Under the pieces are notes generated by a model. That model was given only the letters and a program-made list of their open reading frames with translations, made no database searches and was not told the DNA's origin. From Symbiodinium natans (Eukaryota; Sar; Dinophyceae; Suessiales; Symbiodiniaceae): 47,500 bases of DNA. This document shows positions 38,501-40,882 of the stretch, in pieces. The translations under genes and the position numbers were made by a program. How positions within the stretch are numbered: the stretch's first letter is position 1; each line of letters starts with the position of its first letter. The stretch is from the NCBI GenBank assembly GCA_905221605.1, contig CAJNDS010002729.1, positions 1-47,500 on the forward strand, given 5' to 3'.

Positions 38501-39673
38501 GGCTCGTTGGGATGGGTTGGCCGGGTCTGCCGACCGGACATATCATATGAGCTGTCTGCCTTGCAAGCGGTGCAGAAGCAGGCTTCCGTGCAGGACCTCC
38601 TGGACGCCAACCGGCTGCTCTACTACGTGCAGAAAACTCCCGAGGCTGGTGTCTTCTACAAGTACGGAGCCGTGGACATTGACCGGGCGATCCTTCTCTC
38701 GGTCACCGATGCCTCCTACGCCGCCGACTACGATACGAGCAGCAGTGGACAAGTCTTGGGAAATCGCTCGCAGAGTGGACGACTGCTCTTCCTTGCGGAC
38801 CCTAGCTTCTTGGAGAAGGGCGAAGGAGAGGTCTATCTCCTCCAACATCACTCGAATGGGATTCGCCGAGTTTGCCGCAGCACTCTTCAGGCCGAAACGC
38901 TCAATATGGTCTCCGGGCTTGAAGAAGCAGAGCACATGCGTGCTGTGATGTTTGGAATGCGACACGTGTTGCAAGGAGACTGGCAGGTTCGAGCAATGGA
39001 CGCCGTCACCATCCAGATGCTCACGGACTGCAGAAGTTTGGAGGCGCACCTGCTGCAAAGTGGAATGGGAACCACAAGCGACAAGCGTCTTTCCATCGAT
39101 ATGAGTGCTCTTCGCCAGATGATCTGGCGGGAAAATGGTGAGGCCTACGGAGACCCGCTCAACACAGATGGCATCCCAGCTGGTGCCACGACGAAAGTTG
39201 AGTGGATTGAGACCAAATCCATGCCTGCTGATGCCCTCACCAAACGGATGCGCAGTGAACAGCTACACTTGCTGATGGCAAAAGGCACACTGAAGATCGA
39301 CCGAGACCGCTCCTCGAAGAAAGCCGGCAGCAGACCGGTCTAAGGTCTTAAAAAGACCATGGATGTGAAAGCAGAGCTTCTTTCTTGTATAGTCCAGTAA
39401 AACCAGAAGCGCAACAGCTATGCATCCGACCTTGACCGTTAACTGAATGGCTCAAGCGAGCAAAACAACTATGTGCGCCAGTGCGGGGAAGCTTTGCATT
39501 TCCGCAAACCCTAAACCCGAAACCCTAAACCCTAAACCCTAAACCCTAAACCCTAAACCCTAAACCCTAGACCCTAAACCCTAAACCCTAAACCCTAAAC
39601 CCTAAACCCAACCAAGGTTCCGTCCCTCTTCGTTCGCGCGGTTGAGTCCGCGGACGTCCGCCCCAAAGACTGA
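8107..39673 (+). CDS. BUB3: BUB3 mitotic checkpoint WD40 protein, 21 exons over 31.6 kb
   Basis: Spliced by eye, the exons give 334 residues, close to BUB3 elsewhere (about 330-340). BUB3 is a WD40 beta-propeller that recruits BUB1 and BUBR1/MAD3 to kinetochores in the spindle-assembly checkpoint. Family landmarks appear in order: N-terminal LPNPPLDCISRVRF; WD1 FLAASWDGTVRLYD (26-39); WD2 ILDTTFFEDS and VAAGLSKKVML; WD3 VISASWDKTLRGWDPR (111-126); GNKVLVGASDR (148-158) and FDLRSLSQP; ESLLKVQLRC (176-185); EGRVAFL (201-207); YAFKCHR (227-233); VNAIAFHPTYATFATGGGDG (245-264); FPTAVSSLDFSADGALLAVA (283-302); C-terminal FVRAVESADVRPKD. Phases agree at every join, all 20 acceptors are AG|G, and donors are 12 GC, 4 GA, 4 GT. 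The ATG at 8107 matches the usual short N-terminus. Every intron contains TTTAGGG/CCCTAAA repeats; intron 8 holds kinase exons and intron 20 a Copia element. The weakest joins are exons 7 and 8. With no broken exon it looks functional. Confidence 0.9.
8171..8738 (+). other. BUB3 intron 1
   Basis: TTTAGGG-type repeats follow the donor (8185-8255, 8315-8350) and CCCTAAA-type repeats precede the acceptor (8610-8705). The middle holds a dispersed AT-rich element (8481-8545) whose inverted copy is at 41246-41309. Confidence 0.75.
8739..8771 (+). CDS. BUB3: BUB3 exon 2
   Basis: Residues NVQFLAASWDG of WD repeat 1. Acceptor TTGAG|G. Canonical GT donor at 8772. Confidence 0.88.
8772..9940 (+). other. 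BUB3 intron 2
   Basis: Large TTTAGGG block 8908-9080 with a TTTGGGG variant run at 9030-9060; CCCTAAA 9180-9293; a 19-G run at 9361; TTTAGGG 9385-9445; then CCCTAAA with CCCCAAA variants 9694-9925 up to the acceptor. Unique stretches 9082-9175 and 9450-9690 show no recognised gene. Confidence 0.75.
9941..9991 (+). CDS. BUB3: BUB3 exon 3
   Basis: Completes WD1 with TVRLYDAGTSVFGQLE. Acceptor CTCAG|G, GC donor at 9992. The join to exon 2 recreates DGTVRLYD. Confidence 0.88.
9992..11033 (+). other. BUB3 intron 3
   Basis: TTTAGGG 10011-10100 passes into a (GCTTGGG)n run to 10140; CCCTAAA 10190-10300 and 10375-10455; a 16-G run near 10551; TTTAGGG 10934-10985. A Lys/Ala-rich open stretch lies on the minus strand at 10640-10744 (see findings). 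Unique 10455-10550 was considered as a BUB3 exon and not used. Confidence 0.7.
11034..11080 (+). CDS. BUB3: BUB3 exon 4
   Basis: Reads QHKQPLPILDTTFFE, matching the start of WD2 (H...VLDCCF-type). Acceptor CTCAG|G. GA donor at 11081 gives the best family spacing to exon 5. Confidence 0.75.
11768..11818 (+). CDS. BUB3: BUB3 exon 5
   Basis: Reads DSLKCVAAGLSKKVMLS, the WD2 segment equivalent to AFSGGLD...K. Acceptor CACGAG|G, GA donor at 11819. With exon 6 the spacing to the conserved G-x-H fits the family exactly. Confidence 0.75.
12207..12246 (+). CDS. BUB3: BUB3 exon 6
   Basis: Reads DFSSHRDTCIGEH, the linker ending in the G-x-H that opens WD3. Acceptor GCCCAG|G, GT donor (GTGAGG) at 12247. 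Confidence 0.75.
12416..12438 (+). CDS. BUB3: BUB3 exon 7 (23 nt)
   Basis: Reads (G)PSVSSAQ, at the place of the usual APVRCVE. Acceptor TTGCAG|G, GC donor at 12439. Phase and length fit, but residue similarity is weak. Confidence 0.55.
12714..12880 (+). repeat. 11-bp AAGGAGTRTAT minisatellite with 40-bp supra-repeat
   Basis: Units such as AAGGAGTGTAT, AAGGAGTATAT and AAGGAGTATGT are followed by a short AAGGAGT, giving an 11+11+11+7 = 40-bp pattern that repeats. GGGCCCATRYYAAGGGTA modules flank it at about 12693 and 12899. Antisense ORFs (SLYTPYILL-type) are artefacts of this repeat. Confidence 0.9.
13441..13451 (+). CDS. BUB3: BUB3 exon 8, proposed 11-nt microexon
   Basis: GAGCCTTCCGA lies between GGGCCAG and a GT donor (GTATGA). 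It is the only candidate seen that corrects the phase from exon 7 to exon 9 and restores exact family length before VISASWDKT. This is inference; another tiny exon in intron 8 could do the same. Confidence 0.4.
13493..13662 (-). repeat. CCCTAAA array
   Basis: About 24 nearly perfect CCCTAAA units with one 6-base unit. It begins ~40 bp after the proposed donor of BUB3 intron 8. Confidence 0.95.
14655..14711. repeat. 57-bp element with perfect 15-bp inverted repeats
   Basis: TATACTAACAGTCCT and its exact complement AGGACTGTTAGTATA flank a 27-bp loop. Its left arm and adjoining sequence (ACAGTCCTCAAT...AGGGAT...GGGGAACRTCCCAAC) recur at 40362-40426, where the right arm is degraded. MITE-like or foldback repeat. 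Confidence 0.85.
15209..15239. repeat. Hairpin repeat family, copy 1
   Basis: CACCCAAACGAGC and GCTTGTTTGGGTG form a 13-bp stem with one G/T-type mismatch around a 5-base loop. CCAAGATCCCTGAACTTAACC follows, as in the other copies. CTTCCAAGGTGCACGCGC repeats lie upstream at 15030-15095. Confidence 0.85.
15911..16055 (+). CDS. Candidate exon, unidentified, in BUB3 intron 8
   Basis: Follows CTTTCAG|G and reads NRSVFQCLDPSPALASGWLQ and on through GYGFGIDQRSPAAIEAVVD, with a GC donor option at 16056. TTTAGGG-like repeat starts 15 bp later. The composition is convincingly protein-like but I do not recognise the family. It may be an upstream exon of the kinase gene. Confidence 0.45.
17076..17305 (+). 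CDS. Kinase exon with glycine-rich loop and ATP-binding lysine
   Basis: Acceptor CCTTTAG|G after a T-rich tract. Contains SVRLLGAGGMGAAFVFR and ALKVQL. GC donor at 17306. The exon start is the least certain edge, since the frame is also open further upstream. Confidence 0.6.
17076..18402 (+). CDS. Ser/Thr protein kinase gene nested in BUB3 intron 8 (six exons seen, 3' end unresolved)
   Basis: Spliced by eye, the exons make a kinase domain: Gly-rich loop LLGAGGMGAAF, ALK lysine (17246-17248), alpha-C REAQLMEALRHPNMVQIYEW (Arg-Gln from exon 1 end), hinge YISMELL, catalytic loop MHRDVKTQNIFL (17954-17989), DLG in place of DFG (18014-18022), activation segment AGTPNYLP, and DQFGAACVLYEM. HRDVKTQNIFLS and GDLGL resemble NEK-type kinases, but the subfamily is not certain. 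Where an APE Glu is expected the sequence reads PWA, which is unusual and could mean altered activity. Introns (126, 102, 207, 93, 132 nt) use GC, GA, GA, GC and GC donors and AG|G acceptors, like BUB3. Subdomains X-XI after 18402 are not resolved, so it is either an intact gene with further small exons or a partial copy. Confidence 0.75.
17432..17501 (+). CDS. Kinase exon, alpha-C helix and beta-4
   Basis: Acceptor TGCCAG|G; reads EAQLMEALRHPNMVQIYEWG and RIR; proposed GA donor at 17502. The next 102 nt are frame-preserving, so the frame reads through, but the inserted residues do not fit between beta-4 and beta-5. Confidence 0.7.
17604..17740 (+). CDS. Kinase exon, hinge and alpha-E
   Basis: Reads IHYISMELLQSDLYVTIAES and on to ALLYIHGQ. 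Acceptor GGCGAG|G. GA donor at 17741; the join to the next exon gives YIHGQDLMHRD. Confidence 0.72.
17948..18043 (+). CDS. Kinase exon, catalytic loop and DLG motif
   Basis: Reads DLMHRDVKTQNIFLSGHVAK then LGDLGLVCPSCE. Acceptor AAGAG|G, GC donor at 18044. Without splicing the frame stops at 18050. Confidence 0.8.
18137..18240 (+). CDS. Kinase exon, activation segment and subdomain IX
   Basis: Reads GDSVAGTPNYLPWAMWHAEE and on to DQFGAACV. Acceptor CTGCAG|G. A GC donor at 18241 splits a Leu codon; unspliced, the frame stops at 18251. Confidence 0.75.
18373..18402 (+). CDS. Kinase exon start, (L)YEMVEAVMA
   Basis: Acceptor CGTCCAG|G restores the codon split and gives ACVLYEM. The exon continues past 18402 but its end is uncertain; two frames stay open to 18592 and 18615. 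Confidence 0.55.
18493..18725 (+). CDS. Arg-rich candidate terminal exon
   Basis: An open stretch after a TAG ends ...NEANKRRRRRRMAAKQR and PAEDQAGRYAM then TAA at 18723. The basic cluster resembles a nuclear localisation signal. It may be the 3' end of the kinase gene. No homology is recognised, and two other frames overlap part of it. Confidence 0.3.
18773..19385 (+). repeat. Dispersed CTGAACCAGGCAG module, four copies
   Basis: The module starts near 18773 (CTGAACCAGGCAGTG), 18829 (CTGCACCAGGCAGC), 19012 (CTGAACCAGGCAGC) and 19370 (CTGAATCAGGCAGC). The middle copies are followed by AGGTCCAGYGGCAG within 60 bp. No protein is recognised across the region. Confidence 0.6.
19190..19220. repeat. 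Hairpin repeat family, copy 2
   Basis: A perfect 13-bp stem, CACCCAAACGAGC and GCTCGTTTGGGTG, around a 5-base loop. CATGATCCTGGAAGTTAGCC follows, related to the flanks of the other copies. Confidence 0.9.
19640..19860 (+). CDS. Candidate coding island, unidentified (weak ASCH/PUA-like resemblance)
   Basis: One frame reads WCYREGPGSFFHGKQRFLYA, then WVFEAPVLWDTPAPYKQSP and VRWTVLEA. The aromatic and proline pattern recalls the end of ASCH/PUA-like domains, but this is a weak impression. Overlapping plus and minus frames are open, so exon limits are not fixed. Confidence 0.35.
19968..20406 (+). CDS. Candidate coding island, unidentified
   Basis: Open for about 146 codons after CTCTCAG|G to TAA at 20404. 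It reads QGVEPRSALVLYNTTLNRAE, later EFASVQAAEEYVCKQKWYCA, and ends LQANLALLDDWMVA. The composition is protein-like. It may belong with the 19640-19860 island. It lies in BUB3 intron 8 on the same strand. Confidence 0.4.
20927..20957. repeat. Hairpin repeat family, copy 3
   Basis: A perfect 13-bp stem identical to copy 2. CAAGATCCTTGAAATTAACC follows. Just upstream, 20877-20914 is a partial copy (GTGGCACCC...GGTGGCAAGATCC) that lacks most of the hairpin core. Confidence 0.9.
21607..21662 (+). CDS. BUB3: BUB3 exon 9
   Basis: Reads HRQVISASWDKTLRGWDP, the WD3 signature. Acceptor ACGCAG|G. GC donor at 21663, so the codon split with exon 10 gives the conserved Arg of WDPR. Confidence 0.9.
22510..22565 (+). 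CDS. BUB3: BUB3 exon 10
   Basis: Reads KPREAVATVHLGAKAFSM, the linker into WD4. Acceptor CCAAG|G, GA donor at 22566. Confidence 0.8.
22670..22723 (+). repeat. Dispersed AT-rich 54-bp element, copy 1
   Basis: Starts CCCAAGAGGATATTAACAAT and ends GGTTCTAAGGGGAGTATA. A second copy is at 47017-47071, 24 kb away, in the same orientation. It lies in BUB3 intron 10. Confidence 0.85.
23109..23159 (+). CDS. BUB3: BUB3 exon 11
   Basis: Reads DIKGNKVLVGASDRCLH, the GN(K/R)LVVGTxxR element of WD4. Acceptor GTCCAG|G, GC donor at 23160. Confidence 0.9.
24224..24265 (+). CDS. BUB3: BUB3 exon 12
   Basis: Reads AFDLRSLSQPVEKQ, equivalent to xxWDLRNMSQPEQR. Acceptor GCAAG|G, GC donor at 24266. Confidence 0.88.
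24815..24849 (+). CDS. BUB3: BUB3 exon 13
   Basis: Reads ESLLKVQLRCVK (last codon split), equivalent to the near-invariant ESSLKYQTRCIR. Acceptor AGCCAG|G, GA donor at 24850. Confidence 0.9.
25670..25741 (+). CDS. BUB3: BUB3 exon 14
   Basis: Reads IGPDEHHAAVGSDEGRVAFL and onwards; EGRVA is the BUB3 signature of WD5. Acceptor TCCAAG|G, GC donor at 25742. Confidence 0.88.
26091..26139 (+). CDS. BUB3: BUB3 exon 15
   Basis: Reads LEPLGRSRPAEASVRY. The final Tyr joins exon 16 to make YAFKCHR. Acceptor CCGAG|G, GC donor at 26140. The linker is about 7 residues longer than in plants. Confidence 0.8.
26942..26992 (+). CDS. BUB3: BUB3 exon 16
   Basis: Reads AFKCHRSKSSGKELAHQ, the diagnostic (Y)AFKCHR motif. 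Acceptor CCCCAG|G, GC donor at 26993. Confidence 0.92.
27727..27775 (+). CDS. BUB3: BUB3 exon 17
   Basis: Reads VNAIAFHPTYATFATGG, almost identical to the family consensus. Acceptor GCTAAG|G, GC donor at 27776. Confidence 0.93.
27997..28056 (+). CDS. BUB3: BUB3 exon 18
   Basis: Reads GDGSACTWDGFARKRLAKL, equivalent to SDGFVNIWDGxNKKRL. Acceptor AACGAG|G, GT donor at 28057. Confidence 0.92.
28432..28496 (+). CDS. BUB3: BUB3 exon 19
   Basis: Reads PFPTAVSSLDFSADGALLAV plus A, equivalent to YPTSIASLAFSxDGxLLAIA. Acceptor GCGGAG|G, GC donor at 28497. Confidence 0.93.
28617..28782 (+). repeat. Variant array of TTTATTGGG
   Basis: About 17 copies of a 9-base unit (GGGTTTATT, with GGGTCTATT at the 5' end) sit inside a TTTAGGG array. 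The unit looks like the telomere-like repeat expanded by two bases and then amplified. Confidence 0.9.
29103..29144 (+). CDS. BUB3: BUB3 exon 20
   Basis: Reads VSYAFEDGERCPPP, equivalent to SSYTYEEGE. Acceptor CCCGAG|G. GC donor at 29145 opens the intron that holds the Copia element. Confidence 0.88.
29145..30709 (+). other. BUB3 intron 20, part upstream of the retrotransposon
   Basis: Mixed CCCTAAA (29216-29245, 29390-29500), a 33-bp tandem duplication containing GGGGTCCTGGCCGTC (29504-29570), TTTAGGG 29618-29805, CCCAAAC variants 29840-29990, unique and degenerate DNA to 30400, and a long CCCTAAA array 30460-30709 that the Copia element entered. No further exon was recognised. Confidence 0.75.
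30710..30852 (+). repeat. 5' LTR of Copia element
   Basis: 143 bp, TGTGAAAGCAGAG...TTTCCGCA. Holds a spliced-leader-like motif at 30782-30802. Short for an LTR; no TATA box is evident. Confidence 0.97.
30854..30866 (+). promoter_or_regulatory. Primer-binding site (tRNA-iMet-like)
   Basis: TGGTAGCGGAGCT starts one base after the 5' LTR. It resembles the complement of initiator-Met tRNA 3' ends used by plant Copia elements (TGGTATCAGAGC). Confidence 0.7.
30926..39343 (+). CDS. Copia Gag-Pol polyprotein, 2,805 aa
   Basis: The ATG sits in GCCATGG, two codons after an in-frame TAG, so this start is firm. Domains: Gag-like N-terminus (1-345) with an acidic tract near 250-290; CCHC-type zinc knuckle C358-x2-C-x4-H-x6-C373, two residues longer than the classical H-x4-C; twin C-x-H-x16-C-x2-C motifs (557-579 and 605-627); retropepsin LDTG at 834-837; 46 x 6-residue TKD repeat (993-1268); GAG-pre-integrase H1655-x4-H-x27-C-x2-C1691; integrase D1718, D1781, E1816; linker rich in Pro/Ser; RT with GDITAAFLQG (D2350), PVYGTRDAPRGFW and HVDD (2438-2441, usual YVDD); RNase H D2595, E2657, D2701, D2769. 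All catalytic residues are present and no frameshift is seen. Gag and Pol share one frame, so particle stoichiometry must be set by processing or RNA-level control. Confidence 0.96.
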   Translation: MAALLELLRWPNFTHDDEVGQGTEGKFGIPRFNGEPTRLAEYAFRVRARIAKEKTMSKEEKAKLGPLGLRLVEGISGTALRMVQTMEMTELEKEDGPDKLLETFEKILRPKRLQQARELYAAGATSHGILSRQPGEPVSTFVLRRRTWYRCLTDCSNEMRLPDMVLAEQLLASSNISADHQLLIRTAIKGEITFDAVADELVAQHGRIHERERRTPAPHKGIGHKGSGTRSWATSSTRSWRPSSYMAETEDTTEYNEHHDFPEEDMYEGYIAEEELDFEEEQIGYLVEDGVDLLDPDTAEYAADLMQIEQEAHFARKGASKKGGGFRGPPTRQFAVTGSLSLEERRRKVADLKARATCRRCGQRGHWQEDPHCPQTKGAGRSGKARPGSSTTSPPSSTTSSLSHGKGNAGKTGKPRPVYFAIREDEPHRRTANLAYRTPGLNDYRAVPPPRDLRGNGVIDLESDGNDHSPTESSWSLVSAELQPRWLPDATPAPTANDLEDAMLQQALSAMEVDTPIHAIGGPAASRMSATTTRASPTSSTPTMSQQSQPSPSRTGCQHLKTTTKGSNAHYRQMKCLDCGALLERTKIEPTTSTASTTAMPKPGCAHHRVSWRGTNAFSWKRTCLDCGFQESGPSSTRPAPAAGAPGPGRTPQQESRGLSSLDEETYLTRAEAERAVATFQEAVHQRLQHVGTESYIKGSSLRESLRLILQMVTVFNDPLPTEPQPVPQHDAELGRLETLRDRASALATEGKYKNEPVYHAYQDIGYRNWVQANIDDHSGRGMKQLKLLFVEIAQHETHRGPLFKEPVRRAFMALNDVDLEGPTGSEGALVCVLDTGCNTTCHGSRWLQRYLELTKQEAPDLLPDTGGGFRGIGGLVQTSGARELDLCLELANGGYANGSLRSVEIEDSDAPLLVSLEAQRRLGLVLDLSREVAHSQLLGHDLRLVHHNGLFGLRLLPGNFAYYFDMLNNDRDSLDDEDLDRDDPEGDVEPNGDFTKDSDLTKDTDFTKDGDFTKDSDLTKDIDFTKDGDFTKDSGFTKDIDFTKDIDFTKDGDFTKDSDLTKDIDFTKDIDFTKGIDFTKDGGFTKDIDFTKDIGFTKDIDFTKDIDLTKDGGFTKDIDFTKDIGFTKDIDFTKDTDFTKDGDFTKDSDLTKDIDFTKDIDFTKGIDFTKDGGFTKDIDFTKDGGFTKDIDFTKDIDFTKDGGFTKDIDFTKDIDFTKDIDFTKDGDFTKDGDFTKDIGFTKDSDFTKDGDFTKEGDYTKDSDDIKDIVGTEPAVGYLAFDKMKTHAMNKGQAMKHKEQILGVKSQDRLLWNHVCPYSSRRRPCLPRGCGTFLLEIFGCAVLTGIAHQHYGYPVSTPLGTGHHNRIDLTTETGREQASLVIERDDPYLVAFSPSSTMWSGWQRVNAERNENSKEATQAARRVWMPIVRWMKETIVERLRRGRQVLLMNPAGSDLWNTWDLQELLCQASTREAATAERLEKLSFDSCAFGLQDPFSDKYHRKPMSVLTASPALKEMLRQHGLCPRDHAHSYLAGRTKCQNTAGWTVELCTAVMDAHLRDLDGILVRAAFPAEAMEEDAAEPLDDDTAPLTLDEIYGDEDLASFLPQAKQVDEQALLDEETPKPEIEQDEGQPLQEMRARWRQLPQSTRIAVRRLHTMTGHASVTSMQRLLRTAGGDPDVIKALPYFHCPACAARRRPAQQPATRMPSEYRFNVEVALDCFEIRDVNRHRYTVLSAVCMGTLYHTAMVVSPNGGMPSSKRCLDAFRTMWLDWAGPPRRLVLDRGVHNRGIFSETINAMHIELRYIGVEAPYQLGRGERQGGILKQILQHVIEARQVDSLRALEMLIPEATFVKNNRVHHGGFTPAQWTLGRMPLEVDSLVAEEAEGRAGVHEEALNPETEFGKQLQFRMAAKEAFSYVDGAQRVRAAMLRKMTPQRGPFAPGDLVCFYRKTGGGATKGRWMGPARVLGLEGRGLAWLIHGGIPITASVESLRFATGGEIAAKRNLELRPSRKRRRELVEPDEEFEYPFGDDLVGSPTAQGGGGEPQQIPFFDNEDPDLEEYLPSPSAEPTIESPPPVLGPPPGLPPPAGDIGAQQLPPVPEESDSDLDVPTTSGEPEEELLPPSGPATAPPSRRSSDTQPAADAQSASTRTTNTQPTTSTPLESFAQGTLQRALRRSPDALDGMPNAARSLQQHDADRSRSPAPLTRGAPSERSAFVGFLARRTKAKTNAARAKELHLNKSTPERKQKMLAARAKEWMNWTSFEATTVLPPAEAAKFLKEHPEVEVIPTRWVDTLKSEPWEEDRHKARMVVRGDLEKDSELRTDSPTCSQQMLSFTLALAAGRRWPVFGGDITAAFLQGESITRQLVLSLPKDGVEGVEEGSIMIANKPVYGTRDAPRGFWKKLAKTAKKHGLREVPFEPAAYSLSNSKGELLGLVVSHVDDLLWTGGPEMTEVMLRLQQDLKFGSLDEGNFTYCGRLITQEAEGIRVTCPNTAAKVRAIHLTAQRRKQRDLPATESETSQLRSVLGSLGWVGRVCRPDISYELSALQAVQKQASVQDLLDANRLLYYVQKTPEAGVFYKYGAVDIDRAILLSVTDASYAADYDTSSSGQVLGNRSQSGRLLFLADPSFLEKGEGEVYLLQHHSNGIRRVCRSTLQAETLNMVSGLEEAEHMRAVMFGMRHVLQGDWQVRAMDAVTIQMLTDCRSLEAHLLQSGMGTTSDKRLSIDMSALRQMIWRENGEAYGDPLNTDGIPAGATTKVEWIETKSMPADALTKRMRSEQLHLLMAKGTLKIDRDRSSKKAGSRPV
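31997..32044 (+). other. Zinc knuckle in Gag
   Basis: CRRCGQRGHWQEDPHC: C-x2-C-x4-H-x6-C, a nucleocapsid RNA-binding knuckle with an extended last loop. Confidence 0.85.
32594..32809 (+). other. Duplicated C-x-H-x16-C-x2-C zinc-ribbon-like motif
   Basis: Two copies with identical spacing (C557/H559/C576/C579 and C605/H607/C624/C627) share G-x-NA and end CLDCG. They lie between the knuckle and the protease and are not part of the classical Copia domain set. Confidence 0.8.
33902..34729 (+). repeat. 46-unit, 18-bp in-frame tandem repeat in the polyprotein
   Basis: 828 bp = 46 x 18 bp, encoding (G/I/S/T)(D/G)(F/L)TKD. Units 11-17 (34082-34207) and 26-32 (34352-34477) are identical at DNA level, a 270-bp higher-order duplication. 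The last units decay to GDYTKD and SDDIKD. Long antisense ORFs here (VLGEVD-type and SLVKSM-type) are shadows. Confidence 0.97.
39344..39358 (+). other. Short inverted repeat at the expected polypurine-tract position
   Basis: GGTCTTAAAAAGACC (6-bp stem, 3-base loop) starts right after the stop codon and lies 5 bp before the 3' LTR. No long purine tract is present; AAAAAGA is the best purine stretch. Confidence 0.6.
39364..39506 (+). repeat. 3' LTR of Copia element
   Basis: 143 bp, identical by eye to the 5' LTR. Confidence 0.97.
39507..39608 (-). repeat. CCCTAAA array continuing after the Copia insertion
   Basis: Continuation of the 30460-30709 array interrupted by the element. BUB3 exon 21 follows within 10 bp. 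Confidence 0.95.
39617..39673 (+). CDS. BUB3: BUB3 exon 21 (stop codon)
   Basis: Reads VPSLFVRAVESADVRPKD then TGA, matching the C-terminus (IFVRxVxExxVKPK). Acceptor ACCAAG|G lies 110 bp beyond the 3' LTR of the retrotransposon. Confidence 0.9.
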   Translation, partial: VPSLFVRAVESADVRPKD

Positions 39674-40029
39674 GCTGAGAGGCAGCTCATCGACCCCCCG
39701 CTGCCACTTTAGGGGTTTAGGGTTTATTGGGTTTAGGGTTTAGGGTTTAGGGTTTAGGGTCTAGGGTTTAGGGCACCCTAAACCTTGAACCCTACGAAAG
39801 AGGCTTTACTGGGGTTTTGGGGCATTGGGGGTGCGATTTCGGAGATCGGCCTGGCCCCCCCCCCCCCAGTGTCTTGAACCCGCCACTTCATCACCATTAG
39901 ATCCTCAGCCCCCAACACCATAAGGGTTTAGGGTTTAGGGTCTTTCAGTGAAGCCCTAAACCCGAAACCCTTCACCTGACTGAACCCCAAACCCTAGACC
40001 CCAGACCCTGAACCTTTAACCAAAGGCAT

Positions 40030-40101
40030 AGCCCGAATTCCAGCCCCTCTGGGCGTGGCCCGACTCAGTTTTTTAAAGCCCAAAAATTCGCATTGCACCA
40101 C
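40030..40101 (-). CDS. Candidate minus-strand exon, unidentified
   Basis: On the minus strand an AG|G acceptor precedes VVQCEFLGFKKLSRATPRGA. The 3' edge is approximate. The reading is protein-like but unrecognised. Confidence 0.3.
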
Positions 40102-40844
40102 CTTGGCTGAGAGGCTTGGTCCTTGAACCCTGAAACTCGAAACCCTAAACCCTAAACCCTAAACCCTAAACCCTAAACCCTAAACCCTAAACCCTAAAAC
40201 TCGAAACCCTATGAACTTCCATCTCTTGGAGCCCGCTCATGAAGGCCCTTCAAACCCCTGACCGCCCTTAGCAGCCCTTGAGACACTAAACGCTCTGAAG
40301 CGTAGACTTGTACATCGAGCAGCTCTCAAAATGTCCGCCGAAACGCCTTGGGATGTTCCCTCGTATATTCACAGTCCTCAATAGGGATTATCATAATAAG
40401 GGGTACTATCAGGGGAACGTCCCAACACATACCCTCAAACAATTTAGCCTGAACCCCAACTTCTTTCCTGAACCCGAAGAAGCCCTGTTGCAGAAGCCCT
40501 TTCAACTACTTGTAATTTTGCTACTTGTGTTGTTTTTAATTTTTATTAGTAGTTTATGTTTATGATTATTATTATGATGATTGTTATTGCTATTATTATT
40601 TCAAGGAGCCCTCAGAAAAAGACCATCAACACCCCGAAGACTTCCCAGGCCCACAGCCCTGGACCAGAAGCCCTAAACCTCAACGCCCTCAGCCGCTGCA
40701 GAAATTCATAGAAACACCAGGCCGACCGCAACTCTAGCGATCGAAACGCCAGGGTTTAGGGTTTAGGGTTTAGGGTTAGGGTTTAGGGTTTAGGGTGTAG
40801 GGTTTAGGGTTTAGGGTTTAGGGTTTAGGGTTACCTTGCTGGAC

Positions 40845-40882
40845 CTTGCTGGTTCTCAGGAGGGATTCTTGGATAGAGCTTC
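40845..40882 (-). CDS. Candidate minus-strand exon, 38 nt
   Basis: Minus strand: CTTCAG|G then KLYPRIPPENQQ and a GT donor. Unlike most exons here it lies between a TTTAGGG block on its left and a CCCTAAA block on its right, which weakens the call. Confidence 0.22.

Larger units (their letters stand above)
30710..39506 (+). mobile_element. Full-length Copia (Ty1/copia) LTR retrotransposon, 8,797 bp
   Basis: Two LTRs of 143 bp (30710-30852, 39364-39506) are identical by eye and begin TG and end CA. AACCC flanks both ends (30705-30709, 39507-39511), a 5-bp target duplication; because the target is CCCTAAA repeat, a 12-bp match is also possible. One ORF encodes the whole polyprotein in the order PR-INT-RT-RNaseH, which defines Copia. 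Identical LTRs and an unbroken 2,805-codon frame indicate recent insertion and probable autonomy. It lies in BUB3 intron 20 in the sense orientation. It is much longer than a ~5-kb classical Copia because of long linkers and the hexapeptide array. Confidence 0.97.

Noticed and set aside
40308-40565. 85-codon plus-strand ORF near 40.4 kb
   Set aside because: It overlaps a dispersed repeat copy and an AT-rich stretch, with no family similarity or splice context.
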